The translations under genes were made by a program, and so were the position numbers. This document shows, one piece after another, positions 1-7,779 of a DNA stretch of 11,804 bases. The first letter of the stretch is position 1; every line of letters starts with the position of its first letter. Where the stretch lies: positions 1 to 11,804 of the forward strand of contig JAMQCK010001117.1 of the NCBI GenBank assembly GCA_024196135.1, given 5' to 3'. The notes under the pieces were generated by a model. It saw only the letters and a program-made list of their open reading frames with translations. It searched no databases and was not told where the DNA came from. Origin of the DNA: Pleurotus ostreatus/Saccharomyces cerevisiae fusant (lineage: Eukaryota > Opisthokonta).

Positions 1-193
1 TGCCAGCGTGTCTTCGCGCAATGGGCCAGTCGCACTTCGAGTATAAAGTAGTGTTCAAAAGTGTACAGTACTCGGAGTTCGATATCGTATTCATGTTGCC
101 TGTCTTTTTTGTAATTTTCGCCGTCGTTCTGCGATGCTATCGAGATATAACGGTCTTGCCCTCGAGCATTATCTGGACCAAGAGAGGATAGGC

Positions 194-198
194 AAAAA
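194..198 (-). terminator. RNA polymerase III T-tract terminator
   Basis: Five consecutive T residues on the minus strand begin 5 nt beyond the tRNA discriminator base, the usual place and length for a Pol III stop. Confidence 0.75.
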
Positions 199-202
199 GG
201 TA

Positions 203-313
203 TGACAAGAGGGGGATTCGAACCCCCGCAGGCGAACGCCTATTGGGAAACCCAGCAGTAGCGGGTAAGCTCTCGCTTGAATCCAACTCCTTAGACCACT
301 CGGACATCTTGCC
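203..313 (-). tRNA. tRNA-Leu(CAA) with intron
   Basis: Read on the minus strand this folds as a class II tRNA. The 7-bp acceptor stem pairs 307-313 with 204-210, and 203 is the discriminator A expected for Leu. The A box (TGTCCGAGTGG) and the B box (GGTTCGAATCC) are near consensus. A long variable arm (stem AGGC/GCCT) and a five-pair GGGGG/CCCCC T stem are present. The anticodon CAA is at 277-279. The loop cannot close without removing about 27 nt (249-275), giving an 84-nt mature tRNA; Leu(CAA) genes in fungi commonly carry such an intron just 3' of the anticodon. Oddities: the anticodon stem TTGGA/CCCAA leaves an A31-C39 mismatch, and the intron has no TTG complementary to the anticodon. 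A73 and the anticodon argue against tRNA-Ser. The exact splice points are uncertain by a base or so. Confidence 0.93.
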
Positions 314-969
314 ATGCTGGAGGGCGGTTTTTGCTATTACATGTCGTCTTCTCGCTCAAGTATCGTCCTTTGTCAAGGACTGACAAAACTGCTTGTGTTC
401 CTTTATCCTTGTTGCGTTTGACAGCCACCTATCACTCCTTGACTCATAAGACCAAGGGCTAGGCAGTGGATCTGAGTGGCAATGCCGGTGTGACGCGAAC
501 ATCAACAATGTCACAGGCAAGGTCTTTCGTCCGCAACCATGATGAGCAGTGCCACAATATGCTGTACATCCTGCTGTCTTGGCGCTCCAATTCACGCAAT
601 CATTGAGAGGGTTCGTGTGGCCAACTCATCAACGGCCCCCGAGGTGCTATGTCCATGGGACATGTTCGAGAATGGATGATGTTGATGCAGATGGTCTGCT
701 TGATATAAGATCTATTGAGCCCCTCTGCTCTGTCTCCACCACTACCGTCTACCTCGTCTACCCAGTGCTCGTTGTGCTCCTTGTTCTTGAAGTTGGTATG
801 TCTTTTGGACGGGACATCCATCGCTCATGAGTCTAACACACCCAAGTCCAGGAGAAGCTACTTGTCAGTCGCCGACACGACGTCGCGCTTCACACGGCTC
901 ACTCCCCTTTTCAGGTCCCTTAATCAGGCTTGTATACCCAAATTTTTACGCTCTTAGCTATATCCAACC
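314..969. other. Intergenic region upstream of the membrane-protein gene
   Basis: No convincing coding sequence is seen. The left part holds the 5' flank of the tRNA gene (transcribed leftwards); the right part should contain the promoter and leader of the gene starting at 970. A pyrimidine-rich tract covers about 720-785, and a well-formed intron-like segment lies at 796-851. Short open frames here lack typical codon use and recognisable protein patterns. Confidence 0.5.
796..851 (+). other. Candidate 5'-UTR intron
   Basis: A 56-nt segment starts with the strong donor GTATGT, contains the branch-point-like TCTAAC about 13-20 nt before its end, and ends TCCAG. Size and signals match the introns of the neighbouring protein genes. 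It ends 118 nt before the ATG at 970, and no coding frame on either side joins sensibly through it, so a leader intron is the simplest reading. It may be coincidental. Confidence 0.35.
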
Positions 970-1584
970 ATGCGCAACATCTTCACGACCTTCACGCCCA
1001 CCCTCCGTAACCTCATCATCGCCGCCCTCCTCTTCAACCTCGCCGCCTTCATCGTCTCCCTTGTCGCCATCGGCAACCGCACCTCCATCGGCGGGCCCTT
1101 CCCAACCGTGATCAACTTCATCTTCCATGCCGTCATGTTCGTCTGGCAGTACCGCTTCACCCGCCTCGGTACCACCTCGCCCACCGCCCCCAACTCCACC
1201 CGCGCACAGGACCCCAGCGCTTCCTCCACGGACCTCGCGCCTTCCGCTCCTGGCGCCCCCGCGCGCCCTGCGCATTTAGCACCGCTCTCCGCCTACTCTG
1301 CCATACCGGCGGTCGTCGTCTCGTTCGTTATTGCTCTGTGGTTCACGTTCGATTTTTCTATCGGCGTGTTCCTCTGCATCCGCGACTGGTTCGTGTGGGA
1401 TTGGAAGGACGGGGCTGCGCCTCAGCGGATTGAAGCCATTCTGTACACGGCCTTCGCGATGGGCATTGCGGGCTCGATGTGGGGTGTGGGGGGCCGCGGG
1501 GTGCACGAGAAGCGCATGCGGGCGAAGGAGATGCGCGCGCAATACGCTCTGTATCAGGTAGAGAGGCAGCACGCCATGGCCTGA
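970..1584 (+). CDS. Four-helix membrane protein of unknown function
   Basis: The single open frame encodes 204 residues with GC-rich third positions and needs no intron. I see four hydrophobic helices: about residues 14-35, 45-64, 111-137 and 153-174. Helices 2 and 3 are separated by a linker (about 68-107) rich in Pro, Ala, Ser and Thr and likely disordered. The C-terminal 25 residues are charged (HEKRMRAKEMRAQYALYQ) and look like an amphipathic cytosolic helix. No cleavable signal peptide is clear; the first helix is preceded by only about 13 residues with two Arg. The four-helix layout resembles MARVEL-type or similar small fungal membrane proteins, but I recognise no signature. ATG 970 is the first Met of the hydrophobic frame. 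It is unusual among these neighbours in lacking introns. No function is assigned. Confidence 0.75.
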   Translation: MRNIFTTFTPTLRNLIIAALLFNLAAFIVSLVAIGNRTSIGGPFPTVINFIFHAVMFVWQYRFTRLGTTSPTAPNSTRAQDPSASSTDLAPSAPGAPARPAHLAPLSAYSAIPAVVVSFVIALWFTFDFSIGVFLCIRDWFVWDWKDGAAPQRIEAILYTAFAMGIAGSMWGVGGRGVHEKRMRAKEMRAQYALYQVERQHAMA

Positions 1585-1829
1585 GCGGTCTTTGATACGA
1601 TGTGAGTAGTCACGCTTCGTGCTCATCCTCCTGCTGACTTGGACGACAATTGACAGACGGTACTTCATGATCATGATAGATACACTGCGCTCGTTGAGCT
1701 TTCCTTGAACGATCTATCTTATTCCCCACTTGCAGTTCCCGCTGGATGCGACATTGATGTTCTAAAAGACCGACATGTCCATAACCAGCACTTAGGATCG
1801 CATTGTGCGCCGCAAATGCGCGCGCCAAC

Positions 1830-2428
1830 TCAGGTCATCAGTCCTTTGCTCATGGCTTGAAGGTCTGATTCGAGAATCAAACTAGAGGATGGCCGACTGC
1901 ATGCGACGCCATTGGAGCCGCCTAATAGCGAGGTGGTTATGAGGGTGGACAAGAGGTTAGTCTCCAGCTCTCTGAGATGACCGTCAAGAGCACCGGATTG
2001 GATCTTATGCAGTGGATTCTTAGCATGAAGTACCTCTCTCCGCTGTCCCACTACTGAAAGAGCACATCGAGCATGCAGGTGATGTGCCACAAATTGGTAT
2101 GTCGCGCCGACATTGACGTGTTCCTCTTCGTCGGAGCTTTGGGAACTCGTCCCAAGGTACAATCCTCCGCACCACAATTAATGTCAAACATTCTTGCACA
2201 TAGCGAATCCTCGGTAGCTGCTCTCGGGCCCGCGGTCTTTCGGAGCCGTCACTAGGGCCACCGGACCGCAAACATGAACATAGCGCGCGTGAAGGCGCCC
2301 TGCATCCGCCCAGGACTTGATTGCAGCAGAATCTCGGTCTTGTGGTGCCCCCTGGGCAAATTTCTCATACTAAAACCCAATCATGTGTAAGCCCAGGCGG
2401 AGTCTAGAGAGGTAGATTAACTCACCAA
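1830..2428 (-). pseudogene. Candidate spliced gene or gene relic, function unknown
   Basis: On the minus strand, one reading frame is open from 2369 down to a TGA at 1830-1832 except for a TGA and a TAA close together at 2178-2186. The open part starts immediately after an intron-like segment (2370-2425, 56 nt) with donor GTGAGT, branch-like CTTAC and acceptor TTTTAG. The codons before it (ending ATA GCT TTG at 2426) join in phase. The two stops would be removed by a further phase-preserving 63-nt segment with GT at 2199 and AG at 2137, leaving exons of 170 and 307 nt. The encoded sequence (for example SAAIKSWADAGRLHARY) has protein-like composition, but I recognise no family. A stop lies 17 codons upstream of the first donor, and no start codon or complete 5' exon was found. 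It could be a real minor gene, a decayed one, or chance. Confidence 0.25.
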
Positions 2429-3303
2429 AGCTATCTGAAGTGGCAATATCAACCCGCTCCAGTCGTCAAACCACGATCAGATGCTCCGATGATTTTTGTC
2501 TCTGACCCAACCTGGACCCAACGCTCAATAATTACCTGTCAAGTCATACCTCGAGCCCGATTTAGCCGCGGGCTACGCCTGCTGATCTTCATGCTCACTG
2601 TAAGGGGCGTTACGGATATGCGCTGGCGCCTTGACCCGTCTGATGAGCGCAACTGCTGGTACGAGCTAACAGCACGGTCCTCGGACTTGCGACTGGTTTT
2701 GAAGATGCAGATGACATTTCTCGCCGTGCATAAAGGACCTTTACCGCTGCGGCAACCTCGCCGCGCCTACCAGTCGGAGTCTCCGACCCGCAACTCCCGA
2801 GATGGCCGACTGCTTGCCAAACTGAAGCTGCATAACGTGTATCAAGCGCTTGCCAGAAGTCAGAAGGCGCAGCTTACTCGGGCGCCTAGCGCGGAAAGCG
2901 GGGAGGTAGGCGACGTCCAGATGACGCGAAGCCCCGCCCATCCGCGCCTCCCCAGCCGTCCCACGTCGGACGTGCACCCTCGCCTGCGCCCCTAGCTCCC
3001 GCGCGCCTCGAAATGACTGCCTTTCCCGTGCGTATATTAAGGGCGCTGGCGTGCGCAGCGGGCGACTCGCCTGGTTATGCGCGCCACTTATGTACGGCAT
3101 GCACGCAGAGCGGCGCGATCTTGCCAAGGCGACGCGGGCGTGCCCCATCGGGCCCTCGCCTGCTGTCCGAAGCGCCTCCCTGCCGAGAGTTACCGCAAGC
3201 ATAGCTGACATGATCCGAAGGGCGGCACGAGTTACCCTTCAGCTGGGTTGGAATCTCCTCTCGATGCACGAAGCGGCGCTATTCCTGGCGAGATGGGGCG
3301 CCT

Positions 3304-3309
3304 TATAAA
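3304..3309 (+). promoter_or_regulatory. TATA box of the FAD oxidoreductase gene
   Basis: TATAAA lies 36 bp before the ATG at 3346, followed by a short AT-richer leader. Position and sequence fit a core promoter TATA element with a very short 5' UTR. Confidence 0.5.
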
Positions 3310-3345
3310 GTCGATGGTTTCCCATGGTAGAGTAAACGCACCTTC

Positions 3346-5635
3346 ATGGCTGCGACAATGCTTCTTCTCTTCCTTTACGCTGGCCTAGCGGCGGTGATTT
3401 TTTGGCGCGCGCTGTGGCTTGTCGGTCGATATTTTCGCAACCGTGCTCTTCGTCAAGAGACCTGCCTGCACGAATTCGAGCAGCTGGGGCTGCCTAGGCG
3501 AGGCCGTAAAATAGAGGGGACCGCTGTCATATGCGGCGGAAGGTGCGTGTCGTGCTGTCCTACCCGTTCCATGCACAACGGAAATTTATGCTTGCCTTCC
3601 AGTTACTCCGGACTTCTCGCAGCGCGGGTCTGCGACGACCACTTCGAGCGCGTCGTAATTATCGAGCCAGAGGAGTGGCTCAGCACTGACGAGGGTCGAC
3701 TGACGGCGGCGTGGACGCAGAGCAGTCAGCGCAGCCGTATCATGCAGTATTTTTCCTTGAACGGTGAGTAAACCCGGCATCTCCATGAATTAGTTCCTTG
3801 CTTACCTCCGCTCCCCAGCCACCCAAGTATCCACCTTCCTGGGTCTCCAACGGCTCTACGATAATTTCATCGCCGAAAGCAGGGCGTCAGACATCCAGTT
3901 CGTCCTTCTTCCATCCGACCTATACATCATGCTCTCCTTCAACTCTTGCTTTGTCCTCCTTCCTCATCTTAGCTCTTACCTGACCACCCCACAGCATCGG
4001 CCCCGCTATGCTCAAGGCCGACTTCTGGGGCAACGTCATGAAGCTCAACCCCGACGACCTTCCCGACAATACGCACGCTTCCCGACAAGCGCAGGAGACC
4101 CTCATCCGCCGCCTCACCCTCGACAAAAAGCGCTTCCCGAATATCCAGCAGATTGCGGGCCTCGTCGTTGGGGTGCAGCGCCACGCGTATGGTCGCTCGA
4201 GCGTGGAAGGCGTATCGGACGTGCAGAGCGTATCTGTACGAGTGGGCAAGGACATCGTGAGCGTGCCGGGGGCACTGTTCGTAGGTGCGTACCAAGGAAG
4301 CTGCAGTGACTGGGTCATGGCTGAAGTATTTCGCTAGATTGCACCGGCTCCTCGCACGGCCTGAAGTGGCTTGCGCGAGCGGGCTATGGGCAGGCCCTTC
4401 CTCGTCGCACGCTGCCACTCAATGAGCTCACCGTCACCTATGATCCCAAGGCGCGCTTCAGTGCCTTGACGTTCCCCGCCTCCGCTTCCCTGCGCGCTCG
4501 CCTGGATGTGTTCCTCCCGCTGCGAACGTCGGCGACAATTTACGCCTGCTTGGCTAATCCGGAGAAACAAAACACGAGCGTGTACGCTGTCGAGTGCGAT
4601 GGCGGGATGGGTGAGTCCATCGTCGACTTTGAGAGAGTTTGATCACCTTATCGAATTGAACCTCGTATAGTAATGCTCTGCGCGGGCGCATGGGGTGACA
4701 TCGAGTTGCCCACGACGCTCGACGAGTTTATCGCGTTCACGAAGAGCCGGTGGATGGAGCGACCGTACCCGGCCTTCTTCCTTCGACTACTCGATGAGTT
4801 GAGGGTGGCGGAGACGGGGATGACGTGCTGTAAATGCAACACCGGTAAGCTTGGTGCTCTTCGTTTGGAACGGTTCGAACACTGACACTGCGATAGGCCC
4901 GCGTTCGTATACCCGATATCACAGAGCTGGTGACCTACCGTCGAATTGGATGGCCATAGGCGACAGCGTGATGACACTGAATCCAATCTTTGGGTAGGTC
5001 GGACGCCTACTTCGATGACGTTGGTACTCACCTTCGACAGCCAAGGTCTTACAAAAGTTCTCGCGGGCGCCGTGTGCCTCGACTCTGCCCTCCGAAAGCT
5101 TGACCAAAACGTTAGCTTCAATGAGGTAGAAAAGGAGGTATCCCCACCTACAGCTCTACCCCATGACTTCGCCACAAAATTCTTCGCCACGCAGGCTGCC
5201 AAAATCGAGCACATGTGGTCAGTCCCTTCGCATTGCATACAAGTAAGAGCGTCCACTCACCATCATGCACACAGGGAGAGCACCAAAGTAGCTGGTAGGT
5301 CTGAGTAGCGTTGCAAATGTGTGAGAGAATCGCTGACGACCCTTGCCGCGCAGATTACGGCTTCGAAAACACAACACCGATGGAGGGAGAAACAAGGTCC
5401 ATCGGGCGCCTCGGTCGTTGGTATGAGAAGAAGCTGAAGTATCTGTCGACTGAGGTATGTCTCTGGGATTCACGGGTCGCGTTGACGCTCCTAACGCGTC
5501 CATCAAATTCAGGACGGCGACGTTGCCATGGCCATTTTCCGTGTCAGCCAGTCGCTCGCACCGGCGATAGACCTCATTCACCCATCTATTTTGCTCAAAA
5601 TTTTATGGAGTATGGTCAAGAGTCCAAATCTGTGA
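3346..5635 (+). CDS. Membrane-anchored FAD-dependent oxidoreductase, 11 exons
   Basis: Exons: 3346-3542, 3603-3763, 3819-3897, 3995-4284, 4338-4610, 4671-4844, 4897-4993, 5041-5217, 5275-5294, 5354-5454 and 5513-5635. They join in phase to 563 residues. All introns are GT-AG, 47-97 nt; only the third has a weak donor (GTTCGT). Residues about 5-29 form an N-terminal hydrophobic anchor. GTAVICGGSYSGLLAARV (about 58-75) is the Rossmann FAD-binding motif, followed by an acidic strand end (VVIIEPEEW). VDCTG (242-246) and IGDSVMTLNPIFGQG (412-426) match the later FAD-contact motifs of group A flavoprotein monooxygenase-like enzymes. The whole resembles a basidiomycete family of about 560 residues annotated as FAD/NAD(P)-binding proteins; the substrate is unknown. 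Met5 (3358) has the better start context (A at -3). An optional intron 5610-5675 would replace the last residues with about 76 others; the short end fits the family better. Confidence 0.9.
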
Positions 5636-6080
5636 TCTCTTGTCAGCTCGATAACCATAAGGATGATGGTTGCAGATCTCACCGTTCCGTTTACGACCGT
5701 ACCCATACTTCCCTCGTTAATCTTACCATATGCAGGGCATGCGCGCCACCCTGAATATCATCTCTCTACATATATGCGAACCATTTGCCAAAACGAGATG
5801 ACGGCAAGAAGAAAGATATCCCAAGTCGTTCCAACGTGTGGGAAATGTAATTTCCAAAACAGGGACAACAAAGCCTTCTACTTTGGGGATTTTTTTTTGT
5901 GATGGTCTCCTAATGCTGGGTTTCTGAACCGGTACACAAGCATTTTATGGGTATAGTTCATGATCTAGCACTGTATATTACAGAAGAATCCATTGCGTGA
6001 AACAATACATACAGATACACAACTTGAGAAAGCACAGCAACCAGCCATAGCATAAATAGTCTTGATTATACTTCGTCCAC
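5636..6080. other. Convergent 3' intergenic region
   Basis: The oxidoreductase gene ends at 5635 and the PPTase-like gene ends at 6081 on the opposite strand, so this segment must hold both 3' UTRs. No canonical AATAAA is present on either strand. A run of nine T lies at 5890-5898. On the minus strand TGTATCTGTATGTATTG (6003-6019) resembles TGTA-type polyadenylation efficiency or Pumilio-like elements. An open stretch 5676-5902 on the plus strand could only be coding if an optional last intron of the oxidoreductase gene were used. Confidence 0.5.
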
Positions 6081-7192
6081 TCACGCAGTGAGCTTCTGTA
6101 CGACCTTCACCATCTGGTCGATATTGATGAACTGCACCCAGCTCTCGAGCTCCTGCCGGCTCTCATACCACACGAACTTGGAGTCCGCCATCCCGCGGAA
6201 GAACGCGCACACGCACTGGTAGTCCTCCTGCACGATCTGCCCGCGACGCGAGACACCGAGCTGCGCCTTGAAAATGCGGAACTCCCAACCAGTGAGAGGG
6301 TGCCCGTCGCCCGTCGCCTTCTCCTCGGGGATGTTGAACTCGAGCCGACGATAGTCAAAGCCTACGGGCTGCCCGATCGCCTTGATATACGCGTCTTTGC
6401 AGGAGAGCACGATGCACAGGCGGCGCAGCGTCACATCGTCCGCTTGCCCGTGCTTGGTGATGAGGTCGACCTCGAGAGGCGTGAGCTAGAAGCCTTTGTC
6501 AGTCAAGTGTCGCCTCAAACAGAGACAGGTCCACGCACCAAGTGGTTCATCGCCTCCACGTACGTCGCCACCGTGATATTGCGCGGCTCGACGTGGATCT
6601 GGCGGATGCCGAGGCCGATGTTGATGACGCGCCGCTGCTGCCCCTGGGTCATCGCCATGCCGCATATCGAGTTGCAGTACTCGAGATGGTACCCGATCAT
6701 CGACGTGAGGAACTTTTCCGGGGGCATGTTGTCCGGCGCCTGCTCAATCCAGTGCTTCCCGTTCGCCGTCTGGTTGTCGCGCCAGCGCGCGCGCGGTATG
6801 CGCCGGTGCCGCATCATGAGGAGGGGGAGGAGCACGGTCATTATTTGGCCTGCGCGCGGCGGTCAGCAGGGCGGGCGCCTAATGGGCAGAGGGGACGCAC
6901 GGAAGGTATCTGGGTTCTCGGGATCGTTCTTGATGCGCTTCACGTGTGGGAGACACTCCTTGACGACTTCGTAGCAGGAGTTGTATTCCTGGCGGACAAT
7001 GGAGGTGAGTCAAGCGTCTACTGGAGTTCGTGGCGCACGCACCTCGAGCGTGTACTCGCGATTCAAAGACATCATCCACACGAGGATCGGGCAGTCTGTG
7101 ATGATCACATCCGAGGGCCGCCCGTGAGGCCCCGTAGATTGTGTGGGTGTCGCGCTCGACGGGCGCGAGCCGGCGTTACTCGTTGTGCTCAT
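6081..7192 (-). CDS. Divergent 4'-phosphopantetheinyl transferase superfamily protein
   Basis: Four minus-strand exons, 7043-7192, 6901-6988, 6539-6849 and 6081-6485, join in phase through GT-AG introns of 51-54 nt to give 317 residues, the size of an AASDHPPT/Sfp-type enzyme. Active members transfer phosphopantetheine from CoA to carrier domains of fatty acid synthase, Lys2, PKS and NRPS proteins. Supporting sequence: NQTANGKHWI (about 105-114, the N-x-x-GKP region), an IGY strand start (131-133), and CKDAYIKAIGQPVGFDYRRL (212-231), close to the WxxKEAxxKAxG signature. Key positions are altered. The N-[IVL]-SH motif reads HLEY. The GxD metal Asp is Gly160 in NIGLGIRQ. The KEA Glu is Asp214. 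The frame is intact with no stops, so it is probably expressed but catalytically impaired or re-purposed. The first 28 residues are Ser/Thr/Pro-rich and likely disordered. ATG 7192 starts the aligned frame; upstream in-frame residues look like leader. Confidence 0.8.
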
Positions 7193-7779
7193 GTCGGGTC
7201 TTGTGGCGTGAATGGGGATTTTGCGCGACTCGAGCGGTACGAACGACGCGGGCGACACAAAAGTGGTATGATGGGAGAAGCCAAGAAGATTCAGGGTATC
7301 ATCAGACAACAAGAGAGCTTTATATGTTGTTGGCCATTGTGATCGCGAAAGGGAAGCAGGTGAACGCACGCCTGGTTCTGAATGATAGGCTTTGTAAGCG
7401 GCGAGTCGGCAAGAGACGGGCCACGTGGAATACCTACCCTACGCTGCAACTGCCAATGATGAATCTCAAGTTCAGAAGGAGGCAGGGAGTCGGTAAGAAG
7501 GCGAGTGATGTGGATGGGAATTATAAAATTGCTACTACAAGTCTCAAAACTCATGAGTTCCGAGGCAATCCTTGGGAATCCTGGACCTGGAATCCCAACG
7601 TCCGATCACTTTGGCGGAATCAATTGGCCCTCACAGCCACCGGAGGCAAACACAATTGCCCGCCGGCTTCATTGTTCGTTGAATGTTCTGTTTCCGACGC
7701 CAATATGGACGTCCAATGGGGAGCACAATCTTCTTACCCGTTCTGGAGAATATAGCCTGAGCTGTGACATGCACCAGGT
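7193..7779. other. Intergenic region between two minus-strand genes
   Basis: It should hold the PPTase-like gene's promoter and leader (left part) and the permease 3' UTR (right part). The plus strand has one frame open without a stop from 7141 to 7755, running antisense into the PPTase first exon. From its first ATG (7324) it would encode 143 residues. Composition is Arg/Lys/Trp-rich and no family is recognised; a tiny plus-strand gene is possible but weakly supported. Confidence 0.45.
7319..7324 (-). promoter_or_regulatory. Candidate TATA box of the PPTase-like gene
   Basis: On the minus strand the sequence reads ATATAAAG, with TATAAA occupying 7324 down to 7319, about 127 bp upstream of the ATG at 7192. 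This is the only strong TATA-like element just upstream of that gene and implies a leader of roughly 100 nt. Confidence 0.4.

Larger units (their letters stand above)
1585..3345. other. Long region without a confident gene
   Basis: This 1.76-kb stretch holds the 3' end of the preceding transcription unit, a candidate minus-strand spliced gene or relic (about 1830-2428), a GC- and CpG-rich segment (about 2880-3200), and the promoter of the oxidoreductase gene at its right edge. Frames of 150-170 codons open on both strands in 2489-3211 overlap each other and encode Arg-rich, pattern-free sequence, so I regard them as products of base composition. I see no terminal inverted repeats, LTRs or tandem arrays. 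Confidence 0.5.

Noticed and set aside
21..191. 56-codon plus-strand frame with a hydrophobic stretch
   Set aside because: It is short, lacks the GC-rich third positions of the neighbouring genes, matches no known pattern, and frames of this length are common by chance.
549..957. Hydrophobic frame before the membrane-protein gene, possibly an upstream exon
   Set aside because: Joining it across the candidate intron 796-851 gives no sensible protein and no link to the frame at 970; a UTR role is more likely.
2489..3211. Overlapping frames of about 168 (plus) and 156 (minus) codons
   Set aside because: Both are Arg/Ala/Pro-rich and pattern-free, and they lie on opposite strands of the same GC-rich DNA, as expected from composition rather than coding.
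6300..7342. Long plus-strand frames antisense to the PPTase-like gene (up to about 266 codons)
   Set aside because: They mirror GC-rich coding exons and introns of the minus-strand gene, whose splice sites and motifs are convincing; their products are Arg/His-rich with no family features.
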